A stretch of DNA of 64,000 nt from Arsukibacterium sp. MJ3 (GCF_000987765.1 NZ_LAHP01000019.1:1-64000), one strand, 5' to 3'; shown: positions 17,527 through 28,302, counted from the stretch's first letter. The notes: generated by a model not told the origin, from the sequence alone. Made by a program: numbers and translations.

Positions 17527-20500
17527 TTAAAGCACTACCTTTTGATTCAACACTTTTTCTAGGGATGTGTGTATGTCTTGTTGCATATTTCTAGGTAATT
17601 GCTCTATACGCTTCATTATTCCATCTACTGAAACTCGGTCGGAACGCTCTTGAAGCAGCTGTTCAATTTCACTAGTAACATGAGATTCAGAGTCATTTAA
17701 AATATGTGGCGGTTTTGAAATTAAAGCAAGATACCTTAATACGGTTTGCGGCTCTAAAGCGGCAATATTATCAAGTTTTTGAAACTGAGCTAACCAAACC
17801 TGAACATCTAAACTACGTTTTTCCTCCTCTAAATTGAAAAGATGTTTTTTAACCATATGTAGCATATCGTTTAGCTTTTCACTGTGCTCATCGGACAAGA
17901 AAGTTGGTGCAAACTCCAATTCAGTTTTGAGCATTTGTGTTCGTTGAGCATCAAGTGTTAAGACTTCCGATGGTGACAAGTATCTTGCATCAACCCATGT
18001 TTTAGAGCGCTGTTTAACTCTATCAATACGCTCTAGTGCAACCATTTTATATATATCTTCAGACCAAACTGGTTCAGTTCCTTTAGCTTCGAGTTGCTCA
18101 ATATAATTTCTCTCGTGCTCAAAACTTTGCGCTATCAAAAGCTCCTGTAGCCTAGTGACACTAATTTCTCTTTCTGTCCAACCGCGAATGTCATTTAGAA
18201 TAAATTTAATCTGGAAAATAATATCTTTAATTTCGTTTTCGTCGCGAGTATCTGAAAACACCTTTTGAAGGTGTTCTGCTTTTTGCAGGATGTCATTAAG
18301 CTCTTGCTCGCTTTGTGGTGCATTATAAAGCAAACCCAATTCTTCACGCTTTTCTAACTCAGCGTTTTTAAGAACCTTTTGACGTGCAGATATAATTGCA
18401 ACATGAGCATTAATTTCCTCTGAAGTAAATGTGGCAGATGCGCTTTGCATAGTTGAAATCAATTGATCACCACGGGCATAATCATCTCTTAATGTACGAA
18501 CCCGCGTTGAAGCATTTGGCGATGGCTGCCGAGGGTAGTCAGCGCATTGAGCAAGAGTTAATTGGTATTCTTGAAGTTTTTCAACACGGTGAATCGAACT
18601 AGTTGTTTGCTTTCTGAGGGCTTCTGAATACTTTGTATAACCTAATGATTCTAACGCTCGAGTGTTAAATTCCATTTGTTTACGGAAATCAGAAACATTT
18701 GTAAGACTGTTACAAGTTTGCCTAGGAATCCATGAGTCTAAATTATTGGAAAGTAAATCCTTTGAATACTTAAGATGCTCTTCACATTCAGAAAGTAATT
18801 TTACCGGCCAAAGCTCACTAGCGTCCATATCATCAAAGGCTTTTAATAGGTTATAAGAAAGACTAAGCATTTTATTCACATTTAAATTTGCCCCTAATCT
18901 CTCCAAATCTTCCTCATACTTATTTAGTTCTGATTGCTTAGCATTAACTTTTTCGTTAATTTTCGAACCCAAATCTAACCAATAACGAAATGTTCCTTCT
19001 AGCGACTCAGGATACGGCTCGACTTTGTTAAGATTTACTACTTTGTTTACTAAATTTATTATTTCTTCATATTTAGTCTCTAATTCAAAGTGATTGAACA
19101 AATCTCGCCATTTAGAATCACCACTCTCAGTTAAGAATCTCAGGGTAGTAGCTGCTAAGGATTCTTCATTAAAGTGATTACTTTTCTTAAGAAAAATAAG
19201 GTTTATCCAATCTACCGACGAAATAAGTTCTTTTTTGTACTCCAGCCGCCTTGGTGGAACATCTAAACCAATTAATAACGATATAAGTAAGCCCGCAGAA
19301 GCAGAATTCATCCCAAAAGGCGGTCGAATTAGAGTTTGATAACTATCAATTAGAGTTTTAGAAGTATTTTTTTGGTGAGCTTCAAGGAGAATCGAGAACG
19401 CATACTTAACACTAGATTCCTGAGGAACAATCAGCTTTCCTGAGGGAGATATTGCTTTCCACGATTGCGACATCAATGTATGAACACGATTTCGCAATCG
19501 CACGGGTTGAGATTGGATCCATACCGCATCAACCTGCTTACAGATTAGTCCTCGCATTAAGGCCGCACTATCTGGATTTCCTCCACCTGCATTTCGATTA
19601 GCAAAACCATCAAAATAAAACGGTAATGCCTTTGTATAAATTGTTGAAAAGATAGCCTCTCCAATCTTTTTCAACCTACCTGCTGGTAATTCTTTGAAAC
19701 CAGCAGCCCAAAAGTCATTCTGCTTAATCAGATTTTTTAATGCATTTGTTGAGCCTGCTTGTGAGCGCTGGAGTTCATCAGGAATGAAACGACGAAAGCG
19801 CTCTTTGTCCGCGTCTGTGAGAAGCTCCTCTAAAAGATATAATCTACTCAAAGAATCGATTAACGAAGTGTCCTTATCCTCTAATCCAATCACCAAAATA
19901 GGTGCAATCTCAAGCTGGTAGCGAACTAATAATTCCGTGAATGTTGATTGGATTTCCTGCTCTATTGATAATTTACTTTCAGCACTATCAATATAGAGAT
20001 AAATAACTTTTCCTTTTGCATCAGTCGGCAAATACGACTCAGACCAGTCCTTAAAAGCTTGTTTTATCGCATTTGATATATTTCCTGCATGAGCATAAGA
20101 CGCTTCAAAAAACCAATCTTGAGTAGAGATGTTATTAACTGATCCAAAGTCAGTTTCAATACTTTCAAGTACACCCTCACTTGCAGCACGCCGCATGAAC
20201 AAGTTACGTTTATCATTACTTTTGATAGCTAATTGTTGTTTTCTTAGCCATTGCTGGAACTGTCCTCGACTTGCTCCATCAGACAATAATTCATATTGAC
20301 CTAGTTCTTTATTCCACTCTAAAGCGCCTAGTTCAGCAAGTGTACCCAACGCAGTGAGAAGGTTGTCATCAGTAAGTCCAGTAGCTTCATTTAATAAGAC
20401 ATTAGCAAAATCTTGCTTTTGCTTACCCACTCGCATTTTTTCTAAAGCTGCAACACCGGCAAGTACGAGTTGTGTTGATTTATCAAGATGCCCACTAAAT

Positions 20501-22029
20501 TTCTCAAGCAAAGCTTGAAGTGTTTCGGCAATTGCCCCACCCACTTCTCGCTCTGCCGCTACAAGTTCTGATAGCATACTGCCAAGTACTAGCTCTGCTG
20601 CACTCACTTGCTTAATTACATTATTCTCAATGATACTTTCACTTGAAACACGAGAAATTGTATCTCTTATAAAAGTCAGTGCAGAGCGAGACTGAACAAC
20701 ATCCTTTTGCCTAGTCAAAAACCAAACAGCTAAAGGATGAAGTGGCCAACAACCTCGACCGATGACTTCGGCAAAACGCTCTCGGTCCTGCCAGACTGGA
20801 TATCTTGAAAAAGAAGGCAAACAAATAGACAAATTGCTGTGCGTATCCTCAAAACACCGCTTTGCATTTGCTTTAAATAAAGCAGCATCTAGTTTTGCTT
20901 CATCCTTATGTATCATATGAGCAAAAATAGTCTCAAGATTAGTTGATAAGTACCATTTTTTTGCTGTATCGAAACGAGTTATGTAACGCTGTAAATGACG
21001 CAACCCGGCACCACTAAAACGTTTAAGGTAGGTTTTCAGCTCATATTGAATAAATCCTATAAATTGAATTTTGTCGCTATTATCCTGGATACCTTGGAAT
21101 ATCTGTTGCAGTGCAGCATCACCCGCAAGGTGAGGTTTATCTGATGCATACTCAAGATATCTACCGAACTCGTCAAACATGATTATAACTTGTGAAAATG
21201 GACCTTCTTTTCCACAATACAAATTGCAAAGTGTTTCAATGAGCTCTTGACTCGACTCCTGACCCTCTATGGGTATTGGTTGGCCATTTGCTTCAGAATA
21301 AATGCTATCAACTAACTCATAAATAAACTCATCACTTTCTCTTAAACGAAGACAGATCTCATCCTCCGTTAAGTCAGGCAACAGCTTATTAAAACGATCG
21401 AGCCTGATAATAAAATTTCTTTCTACAAACTTGCAAGCCACATCAAAACGAGGTGATAATTTACGAAGTGGCTCGGAATCAATATTATGAATTGCAAGCT
21501 GTTTAAACACCGCCTGGCTTAAAGCATTACCAAGATGAAAGCCTGACATGCCATCTAGTGGCAAAATCAAAGCAGGTTTATCAAGTTCTGTTAATTGTTC
21601 TTCAATCCGAGCGCCAATCACTCCATCTGCGCTAGATAATTGGCTAATCACTTTTTTAGCCGTTAAACTTTTAGGGTTTGACAATAACTCTGCACATGCC
21701 AAAGCAAGATGCGACTTACCTGAGCCATACCCTGCGACGACTAACCAATAGGGATTGTTTTCAATTCCAGATGAAGTCTTTAAAATAGAACCAAGTAAGT
21801 CTTGAACAAAACTAGCGGTGTCTTTTAGTTGGTATTCACCATCTATACCATCAGACAAGGCAGAACTTGCTCCATGATAACGAGGCCCGTGAAAAACAAA
21901 GGACTCAGCGGCTTTTTGTGCTTGCTCAGGCCTTTTCTGTAACCAGCCTAGTTGAACTGCACCTTCAAAAAAACGTTCATCATTAAAGCGAACAACACTG
22001 CCAATATCCATATCCATATCCATATCCAT
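17527..22029 (-). CDS. Giant P-loop ATPase, second SspC-like protein of the PT locus
   Basis: About 1,500 residues. It has a Walker A motif GYGSGKSH at 102-109 (counted from the upstream TTG) within YWLVVAGYGSGKSHLALACA, and a Walker B motif VIIMFDEFGRYLEY (D288, E289). The long C-terminal half is helical and charged, probably coiled-coil. The motif context closely resembles the SspC-like ATPase at 33066-36467 (GPYGSGKST, LILLDEMGKALDY), placing it with the large BrxC/PglY-like defence ATPases. It is the last gene of the five-gene operon, directly after a DUF4007-like gene, just as SspC follows SspB. The start lies in five ATATCC repeats (22004-22033). I take the first ATG, 22029, with AAGG six bases upstream; TTG at 22035 is also in frame. 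Confidence 0.75.
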   Translation of the reverse strand: MDMDMDMDIGSVVRFNDERFFEGAVQLGWLQKRPEQAQKAAESFVFHGPRYHGASSALSDGIDGEYQLKDTASFVQDLLGSILKTSSGIENNPYWLVVAGYGSGKSHLALACAELLSNPKSLTAKKVISQLSSADGVIGARIEEQLTELDKPALILPLDGMSGFHLGNALSQAVFKQLAIHNIDSEPLRKLSPRFDVACKFVERNFIIRLDRFNKLLPDLTEDEICLRLRESDEFIYELVDSIYSEANGQPIPIEGQESSQELIETLCNLYCGKEGPFSQVIIMFDEFGRYLEYASDKPHLAGDAALQQIFQGIQDNSDKIQFIGFIQYELKTYLKRFSGAGLRHLQRYITRFDTAKKWYLSTNLETIFAHMIHKDEAKLDAALFKANAKRCFEDTHSNLSICLPSFSRYPVWQDRERFAEVIGRGCWPLHPLAVWFLTRQKDVVQSRSALTFIRDTISRVSSESIIENNVIKQVSAAELVLGSMLSELVAAEREVGGAIAETLQALLEKFSGHLDKSTQLVLAGVAALEKMRVGKQKQDFANVLLNEATGLTDDNLLTALGTLAELGALEWNKELGQYELLSDGASRGQFQQWLRKQQLAIKSNDKRNLFMRRAASEGVLESIETDFGSVNNISTQDWFFEASYAHAGNISNAIKQAFKDWSESYLPTDAKGKVIYLYIDSAESKLSIEQEIQSTFTELLVRYQLEIAPILVIGLEDKDTSLIDSLSRLYLLEELLTDADKERFRRFIPDELQRSQAGSTNALKNLIKQNDFWAAGFKELPAGRLKKIGEAIFSTIYTKALPFYFDGFANRNAGGGNPDSAALMRGLICKQVDAVWIQSQPVRLRNRVHTLMSQSWKAISPSGKLIVPQESSVKYAFSILLEAHQKNTSKTLIDSYQTLIRPPFGMNSASAGLLISLLIGLDVPPRRLEYKKELISSVDWINLIFLKKSNHFNEESLAATTLRFLTESGDSKWRDLFNHFELETKYEEIINLVNKVVNLNKVEPYPESLEGTFRYWLDLGSKINEKVNAKQSELNKYEEDLERLGANLNVNKMLSLSYNLLKAFDDMDASELWPVKLLSECEEHLKYSKDLLSNNLDSWIPRQTCNSLTNVSDFRKQMEFNTRALESLGYTKYSEALRKQTTSSIHRVEKLQEYQLTLAQCADYPRQPSPNASTRVRTLRDDYARGDQLISTMQSASATFTSEEINAHVAIISARQKVLKNAELEKREELGLLYNAPQSEQELNDILQKAEHLQKVFSDTRDENEIKDIIFQIKFILNDIRGWTEREISVTRLQELLIAQSFEHERNYIEQLEAKGTEPVWSEDIYKMVALERIDRVKQRSKTWVDARYLSPSEVLTLDAQRTQMLKTELEFAPTFLSDEHSEKLNDMLHMVKKHLFNLEEEKRSLDVQVWLAQFQKLDNIAALEPQTVLRYLALISKPPHILNDSESHVTSEIEQLLQERSDRVSVDGIMKRIEQLPRNMQQDIHTSLEKVLNQKVVL

Positions 22030-22033
22030 ATCC
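22004..22033 (-). repeat. Hexanucleotide tandem repeat (ATATCC x5) across the start codon
   Basis: Five perfect ATATCC units run from 22004 to 22033. On the coding strand they read GGATAT repeats and give the N-terminus MDMDMDMD, with four successive ATG codons. Change in copy number keeps the frame, so it would alter N-terminal length rather than switch the gene off. Confidence 0.9.
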
Positions 22034-22037
22034 AACC

Positions 22038-22919
22038 TTAAATCAATTCGCTATAAATTAAATTAATTACATCAGCAGTACTAGCTGTTCTAAGCGCAAT
22101 AGATTCGCCCGTTTGACTATCAAGCTGAATCATTTCACTATCTGACATCCAGTTAAGCCAATGTCTCATCTCTTTATCAGTCCAATGCATGACAGTAAGC
22201 ATTCGAGTGCGTGAAAAAAACTCGTTTAATGACGACTGTTTTTGCCCTGCAAAGAATTCATCCCAAAGTAAGAACATATAAGCTGCATAGACAGGAAAAA
22301 ACTCTACTTCTTGAGGTGCTTTACTACGAAAGTAATTCATTGAGCTATTCAATGTAATGGCCTTTGTAAGCCCCAAGCAACTATCTTCTTCATATGAGCC
22401 CAAGATAACCTTACTCATTCTTTTTCTTGACGCGCTCGCACCATACCTTTCTTCAATGAAGATCGAATAATCACTCGCAGTAAAACTAGTGCCTAGTCTT
22501 ATTTCTGATAGGGAAAATAAAGTAAACCATGGGTCTACTACTCCAGAATCTGAAGAAACTAAATCCTCTGCACTTAATGGTCGACAGAGCATTAAATGTA
22601 AAATCCAAAGACTCACACATTCGCTTAAAAAAGGATCTTCATTTAAAATCTGATTACCAAGTAACGTTAACTTAAGTTCCCAAACTCCATATTCCTTTGA
22701 AGCAGTAATCAAACCCATACCAATAGCATAATATATTATTGGTTCAACTTTACCCGAGCTATCACCGGTTGGAATTCCAGTAGCCTCACTAATCTCCGAT
22801 TTATCTCCCACTCCACTAGCTTTCACAAATTGGAGAAGCAAAGATAGCAACCGTCGTTCAGGTTTGAAATCTTGCATAAAGCTAAGAGGTAATGTGATTA
22901 CAGAACTGTATGATGCCAT
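22038..22919 (-). CDS. DUF4007-like winged-helix protein, second SspB-like partner
   Basis: The 293-residue protein shares the DUF4007 architecture with the SspB-like protein at 32141. The strongest match is DPFLSECVSLWILHLML (from residue 95) against DPYLEQPGSVWLLHFWL (from residue 97), with 8 of 17 positions identical at almost the same distance from the start. Upstream, YYAIGMGLI...YGVWELKLTLLGNQIL corresponds to the winged-helix end of that family. It lacks the strong GHDTFPLRYGWL start of classical members. It is encoded between the DptH-like gene and the giant ATPase, with GGAG five bases before its ATG and no gap to the DptH-like stop. SspB is reported as the nickase of the Ssp system; whether this copy nicks or only senses DNA is unknown. 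Confidence 0.6.
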   Translation of the reverse strand: MASYSSVITLPLSFMQDFKPERRLLSLLLQFVKASGVGDKSEISEATGIPTGDSSGKVEPIIYYAIGMGLITASKEYGVWELKLTLLGNQILNEDPFLSECVSLWILHLMLCRPLSAEDLVSSDSGVVDPWFTLFSLSEIRLGTSFTASDYSIFIEERYGASASRKRMSKVILGSYEEDSCLGLTKAITLNSSMNYFRSKAPQEVEFFPVYAAYMFLLWDEFFAGQKQSSLNEFFSRTRMLTVMHWTDKEMRHWLNWMSDSEMIQLDSQTGESIALRTASTADVINLIYSELI

Positions 22920-25900
22920 TTACACTCCAAATACTCGATTCTCGAGCGATGTAACGGAAATTAAAACTGGCTCCTCGATCAAATTACCATTAGATTTTTC
23001 AACAGGACCTAAAGACCAGCATTGACCCTTTTGCAATTTGCTTAAACGACTAACCCATTCGGCTTTATTAACATTCGGGGTAGATTGGGCCAGTATTTGA
23101 GCGAAACGATCAACCTCTGTTGTTGCTGGTTTAAAAAATAATTTATGGCCTGCTTGGAAAAGACGATCTCTCTGTTCTTGATTAAACTGGCTCGTGGTTT
23201 GTGTCGCTAAGATAAGTGACAAACCAAATTTTCGACCTTCGCGTAACATTTTGTCGATAGGTGAGCCATCGCTGTGATCAAGGTTCTGTATTTCATCAAG
23301 GACGACAGGAATAGGCCTATCTTTATTACCGGTACTTTGCACATAATCCCATAAATCCCATAACGCAAATTCCGTAACAATTTTTTGAATATCCCGGTTT
23401 AAACCGACTAATTGAAGTACGTGAACCCAATTATTTGGTGTCTGAAGCATCTGTTCCCAAGCTTGATCGTTTGAATCACTAAACAACTTGCTATCGACAA
23501 AAGGTTGCAGCTTATTAGCAAGAGAATCACCTTGTTTATTTTCTTCACGTAATGGTGTTAATAACTTCTCAAAATTGAAATTCAAGTCATTATCTAAACC
23601 TGCAGTAAGCGTTTTAATTAAAGCTGCATACTGTTGATCACCAATAGTAGGAAATACGCTTTTAAAAATACTAGAAATTCTACTCGCAACATCAAAACTT
23701 GAGTCTTCAATTGCTGGCATTGAAGGGTTAATTACAACCCTCTGCTTTCTGAAGGGGTTTAAAGGTAGCTTGCCAAGTTTTACGAAATGATCTTCTGGCA
23801 AGGTATAATCTTTGAAACATTTTTCAACTTGGTCTGGCATAAAACCATTAGTATAATCAATTATGAATGACCGTACTTTTTGCTTTGCTAACTCTGAAAG
23901 TAAGCACTGAATACCATATGTTTTGCCAGAACCTGATGAGCCAAAGATTAACAAGTGTCGATTAGCTAGTTGGGGATGACCAAAATTCCAATATACAGGT
24001 TCGCTATTCATACGCTCACCAATAAGAATTTTTTCAGGAACATGCGACTTTATTGATATTGTCGGACTTTGACCAGCTCTCATGTCAGAAGAGCTGATAT
24101 CTATCTGCTCACTAGGTAATAAAATAGTAATATTTTTTTCTGTTTCTGTTTTTGATTCTTTTTCACAATTTATAATATTGTCTGCAAATACTTTAGTTTT
24201 ATTGATCGAGTCCACTTCATGATCAGTAATACTTTTTTCAGAACTAGTACCAGTTGCAATCAATGTGTCGATTAACCCAACATCATTACTCGGAATAATG
24301 CTATTATTATTGCCACTTTTTAAAACATGCTTCGAAGCGCGAATAGTAATCTTTGAGCCACTATTATCAAGTAGCGTCGGATTCGTATCATCCGATAACA
24401 ACTTTGAAAGGACTTTATACCCAACAGTGACATGCTTTGTTGAGAAATTATTATCTATTTTAAAACCTGAACTGATTACTGCGCTAGACGGTAAATATTC
24501 TTTTATCGAGTGATCTAAAGAATCATCATCTGTCCAAAATGTAAAGATAGAACTCCTCCAATGAATTTCAAACTCACCGTCAGCTATTTGTTCAAGTGCA
24601 TAGTCTAGCTCTCGCCATTGATCTTGTGACAGCTGTATTTCAGTTCGCGAACTCAAGGCTCTATGTAATTGAGCCCACCAGTACCGACGGTCAAACTCGC
24701 TAGTATTAAGATTTTCTGTTTTAGGAGCCAACAATGACGGTAAATAGGTAAGACCCACGTTTATTTGTTCAAGAGCTTTATTTAAATGATCATTGCTAGT
24801 TTTAGCTAACTTACATTCAACTAAATTAGCATGAATCAATGGGATATCATTTTCCCTGAGCTCTAAAGTCATCTGAAGTAAATCAGGACGTAAATTTGTC
24901 TCGTTATCTGCAAACCAATGTTTAAAATCATCCAACGGCAATAACTGTGACATTACTCCTTTAGGTGCTTTTAAAGCACGGTGAATAGCAGCGAAACCGA
25001 TAACCTCTCTAATCTGCTCTCCATCACCAACGACAGCTCTCAATGAAGTTAAACCTACTATTTTTTCAAGCTCTTTCACAACATTAACCGACATGGTTTC
25101 CAGTACAGTAATATTTTCAAACTTAAATATAACTTTTAAGCGGCTTGTAATAATTCTAACTAAATCTGTTAATTTACCTCTCTGGCTAGATACAGTAAGG
25201 TTTAACTCTCCGAATGAACCTAAACCTGAAGAAAATCCTACAATATTTCTTAGCTCATCATGGTCTGTGATTAACATTTTTTTATCTACAAACGGATCGA
25301 TACATGCTACCCAATACCCTCGATTGTGGAGCGCCTCAATTGCCGGAATCCAAGGCTGAAAATCAACTCGACCATAAATAATATGATCACTATTTTCTTG
25401 ACCGTTGTAACACAACCTTGCCGACATATCAGCATGACGCGTTTGAGCGCGCAGACGACGATTACTAATCAAATTTTGCCGAATATACTTTTCAGCTAAA
25501 TTTATTGGCCGAGGATACTCAGCTACTGGGAAAAAAGAACAATCATCAAAACTAAACTCAAAGGCTCTAGCTTGGTCAATACGTCCCTTGAGGCCATCTT
25601 CTAAAAAATGAAAAAGAAATGCTATGTCATAGTTTTTATTTTCATTTTCTAGTAGTGAAACAATGCTTTTTTTAGAAGAAAATTTATGACCAATACTGAG
25701 TTGAACACCCCGATTTTTTTCATCAAACCTTTGTTTTAGCTGTTCTTGCCATAACTTTAACCGGTTTTCCATTACCATCGGCGATGATGAGCAAGTATAA
25801 ATCATAACTGTAAAATGAAAATCAACTGTAATATCCGACTCAGTTAAATATTTTTCTAAAAAGTAATCTAAACCCGAAAGAATCGTTTGAAGATCTTTTA

Positions 25901-28301
25901 TATTTACCGCTAGGATACTTAAACCATCATGTGAATGAGGATATAACTTCATGTAGTCTTTAATCACATTTGAGACTATTTTTGTTTCTTGGGACGGACG
26001 AATACTCTCTTTAATTTCCCCATCATCATCATTATCAACCTCTCGAAGAAGTGTTTGAACCGCTAAGCTAATCTCACTTTCAGGTTTGAAGCCCAGATAA
26101 TGCAACAATCCGTAAGATTTTATATCTGCAGAAAGAGTATTTTCGCTATTGACTAAAGCTGAAATAGGTCTTTTAATTTGAGAAAGATCAAGCAACCGAT
26201 TAAATGTCTGTTCATAATCGCCACTGACTACTAATTTACTTAATACCTCAGGGAAACCATCGATTAAAAAACGAACTTTTGCATTCATCTGTTCTAGAAC
26301 GGCAGGAGATAAGCCCCAAGCTATAGCAGTTGATAAATACGAGTCATTAGGTTGACAGCTTTTTTCTACAATAAAAAACGCTTTATATAAGCGTCTGAGT
26401 AATTCCTGACTCCCTTTATATTTTTTAGTTAATGCACATTCCATTAACTCGATATATTTTTGCAATAGTCTGTTTAATTGATTATTTACTGTAGTGTAAA
26501 ACCCCTGCTTATAAACTATATCTAGCCAATCTTTATACGCTGTAGTAAAAGTAAGGATTTTATTATTTAGTTCTAGTTCAAGCTGATTTGTAGGTAGGTC
26601 TTCGATCAAATTTATAATTTCAAAATCAGTAATCGATTGACTAAGTAACCGATTTGCTTCTTCCTCGTCAGATGCATAAAAAATTGCCGACATGTTTTCT
26701 GCCGGAATTCTAAATGCAGGTAATAGACGAAGGGAGTCATTAGATTCAAGCCATTTTTGTCTAACTAAGCGAACACATTCAGCCATAACACGCTCAGGTT
26801 GAGTCGATGGTATTTGCCAATAAAAGTTACTAACAAAACTTTCGTCTTTATCATTTGTCATTACAAGAACTCTAAACAATAGCTTTGGTCTTGAGTGACT
26901 AACTCTAAAACTTAAATTCTCCAAGTCAAAACAGAAAGATACCGGCAACTCCCTTGTCCAGCTGTTACTAGAAAGCAGAGCTTCGTCATGATCACAAGGG
27001 AGGCAACAGTTAAGCTCTTCAAAAATAGAATCCAATCCTCCAAGACAGCCAATTAACAGAGTCTCCGCGAGCTCACGACTATCAATACTATCTTCATGAT
27101 CTGCCACCATATCGTGATCAAAATGAACTATCTCTATCACTATCTTTTCTATTTGACTTTCTATAAGTCCGTTTTCAAAAATAGCCTTGTAAGAAACTAA
27201 GGTATCTTTTATCCCAGACAAAAAGGACTCTAATGCTGAACTATTAAAGGACTTTGTTGTTTTTTTAGATTTTTTTTCTTTAGCATCTTTGATATTCAAA
27301 GTTTTTAATAGAGGTAAAATATCAGTGCTTAATAGCTTCGAATGAGCACGTTCATCTGCCTCAAAAATAAATCTTTTCAATACGTCTAGATAATCTTCAA
27401 TAGTTATAAATTGATTAGCAGCATTAATTACTGTTGGTAAAACAAAATCCTCACTAGCTATCCATTTTTCAATTTTAGCCCAATCTTTCTTTTGATTTCT
27501 TTCAGTTTTATATATCTGATGCGAAATAAACTTATCCGCCTGTTTAAGGAAGTCAGAACCTTTTTGGCCTATATAGCCCTCAAATAATATTGGTGGGATG
27601 CCCCAAAAAGGAAGAACATAATAAAAACGCTCGACTAACTCTTCAAGTGAATAAAAGGCATGTTCATTGACTAAACTTTTCTGAATAAATCTTGCAAAGG
27701 TAATCAATGTTAAAGGGCGCAATTGAATTAGTTCACAAAATGCACTATTTAATGGCTCTAGAGCAGACTCTGAAGCATCAATACCAAGATTTAGACATAA
27801 TTGATTTAACCAAGGAATAAATGATTTTTTCATTTTATGCCAAATTTTAGCCTCATCAACTTTGTGAAAATCTGATAAACCGCCTTGATCTGTTGCATGA
27901 TTTAAACCGACTAAAACTATTATTAAGTTTTCGGTACCTTCATCATGTACCGTTCGATTTCTATACCATGTAAGTTTATCCTCCTCATCAATCCATAATC
28001 GCTCACCTTCAAAACCAATAGCGCCCAACTTTGACATCGTTTGTTGTAATTCTTGGTCTCCCCCTAACTCACGACACCACTCATTCCACAAGCCAGTAGA
28101 TATACGCAAATAACATTTTAAAGAATGATTTTTTTGCTGCTCAAGCTGGAAATTTTCTAGAGATGCGAACAGCTCAAACGCTTCTTCAGGTCCCATGCTT
28201 TGTACAATGAATCGAGCCTCTCTAGACTGTAAATTAGAATGAAGCATCTGAATACAAGATTCTTTTAGGTAATCATCAAGCGATTTGACGAATAAATTCA
28301 T
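22920..28301 (-). CDS. dptH: DptH/DndH-like PT-dependent restriction protein with HerA/FtsK-type ATPase
   Basis: A very large protein (1,793 residues from the ATG at 28301) whose C-terminal quarter is a HerA/FtsK-like motor. Walker A is LLIFGSSGSGKTYG (about residue 1,450), Walker B PIPVVLDEIQNLD (about 1,670), followed by the sensor LSLILATQTTSQF. Preceding it is WNFGHPQLANRH. The N-terminal 1,300 residues are unrecognised, with coiled-coil and charged segments. Size, order after F- and G-like genes, and the terminal motor fit DptH/DndH, the translocating component of PT-dependent restriction. I choose 28301 because AAGGAA lies seven bases upstream and it starts one base after the preceding stop. 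The upstream in-frame ATG at 28346 lacks a site. Confidence 0.7.
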   Translation of the reverse strand: MNLFVKSLDDYLKESCIQMLHSNLQSREARFIVQSMGPEEAFELFASLENFQLEQQKNHSLKCYLRISTGLWNEWCRELGGDQELQQTMSKLGAIGFEGERLWIDEEDKLTWYRNRTVHDEGTENLIIVLVGLNHATDQGGLSDFHKVDEAKIWHKMKKSFIPWLNQLCLNLGIDASESALEPLNSAFCELIQLRPLTLITFARFIQKSLVNEHAFYSLEELVERFYYVLPFWGIPPILFEGYIGQKGSDFLKQADKFISHQIYKTERNQKKDWAKIEKWIASEDFVLPTVINAANQFITIEDYLDVLKRFIFEADERAHSKLLSTDILPLLKTLNIKDAKEKKSKKTTKSFNSSALESFLSGIKDTLVSYKAIFENGLIESQIEKIVIEIVHFDHDMVADHEDSIDSRELAETLLIGCLGGLDSIFEELNCCLPCDHDEALLSSNSWTRELPVSFCFDLENLSFRVSHSRPKLLFRVLVMTNDKDESFVSNFYWQIPSTQPERVMAECVRLVRQKWLESNDSLRLLPAFRIPAENMSAIFYASDEEEANRLLSQSITDFEIINLIEDLPTNQLELELNNKILTFTTAYKDWLDIVYKQGFYTTVNNQLNRLLQKYIELMECALTKKYKGSQELLRRLYKAFFIVEKSCQPNDSYLSTAIAWGLSPAVLEQMNAKVRFLIDGFPEVLSKLVVSGDYEQTFNRLLDLSQIKRPISALVNSENTLSADIKSYGLLHYLGFKPESEISLAVQTLLREVDNDDDGEIKESIRPSQETKIVSNVIKDYMKLYPHSHDGLSILAVNIKDLQTILSGLDYFLEKYLTESDITVDFHFTVMIYTCSSSPMVMENRLKLWQEQLKQRFDEKNRGVQLSIGHKFSSKKSIVSLLENENKNYDIAFLFHFLEDGLKGRIDQARAFEFSFDDCSFFPVAEYPRPINLAEKYIRQNLISNRRLRAQTRHADMSARLCYNGQENSDHIIYGRVDFQPWIPAIEALHNRGYWVACIDPFVDKKMLITDHDELRNIVGFSSGLGSFGELNLTVSSQRGKLTDLVRIITSRLKVIFKFENITVLETMSVNVVKELEKIVGLTSLRAVVGDGEQIREVIGFAAIHRALKAPKGVMSQLLPLDDFKHWFADNETNLRPDLLQMTLELRENDIPLIHANLVECKLAKTSNDHLNKALEQINVGLTYLPSLLAPKTENLNTSEFDRRYWWAQLHRALSSRTEIQLSQDQWRELDYALEQIADGEFEIHWRSSIFTFWTDDDSLDHSIKEYLPSSAVISSGFKIDNNFSTKHVTVGYKVLSKLLSDDTNPTLLDNSGSKITIRASKHVLKSGNNNSIIPSNDVGLIDTLIATGTSSEKSITDHEVDSINKTKVFADNIINCEKESKTETEKNITILLPSEQIDISSSDMRAGQSPTISIKSHVPEKILIGERMNSEPVYWNFGHPQLANRHLLIFGSSGSGKTYGIQCLLSELAKQKVRSFIIDYTNGFMPDQVEKCFKDYTLPEDHFVKLGKLPLNPFRKQRVVINPSMPAIEDSSFDVASRISSIFKSVFPTIGDQQYAALIKTLTAGLDNDLNFNFEKLLTPLREENKQGDSLANKLQPFVDSKLFSDSNDQAWEQMLQTPNNWVHVLQLVGLNRDIQKIVTEFALWDLWDYVQSTGNKDRPIPVVLDEIQNLDHSDGSPIDKMLREGRKFGLSLILATQTTSQFNQEQRDRLFQAGHKLFFKPATTEVDRFAQILAQSTPNVNKAEWVSRLSKLQKGQCWSLGPVEKSNGNLIEEPVLISVTSLENRVFGV

Positions 28302-28302
28302 T

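Noticed and set aside
17527-22029. BREX identity (BrxC) for the giant ATPase
   Set aside because: No brxA, brxB, pglX, pglZ or brxL genes are present; only the general P-loop context is shared.
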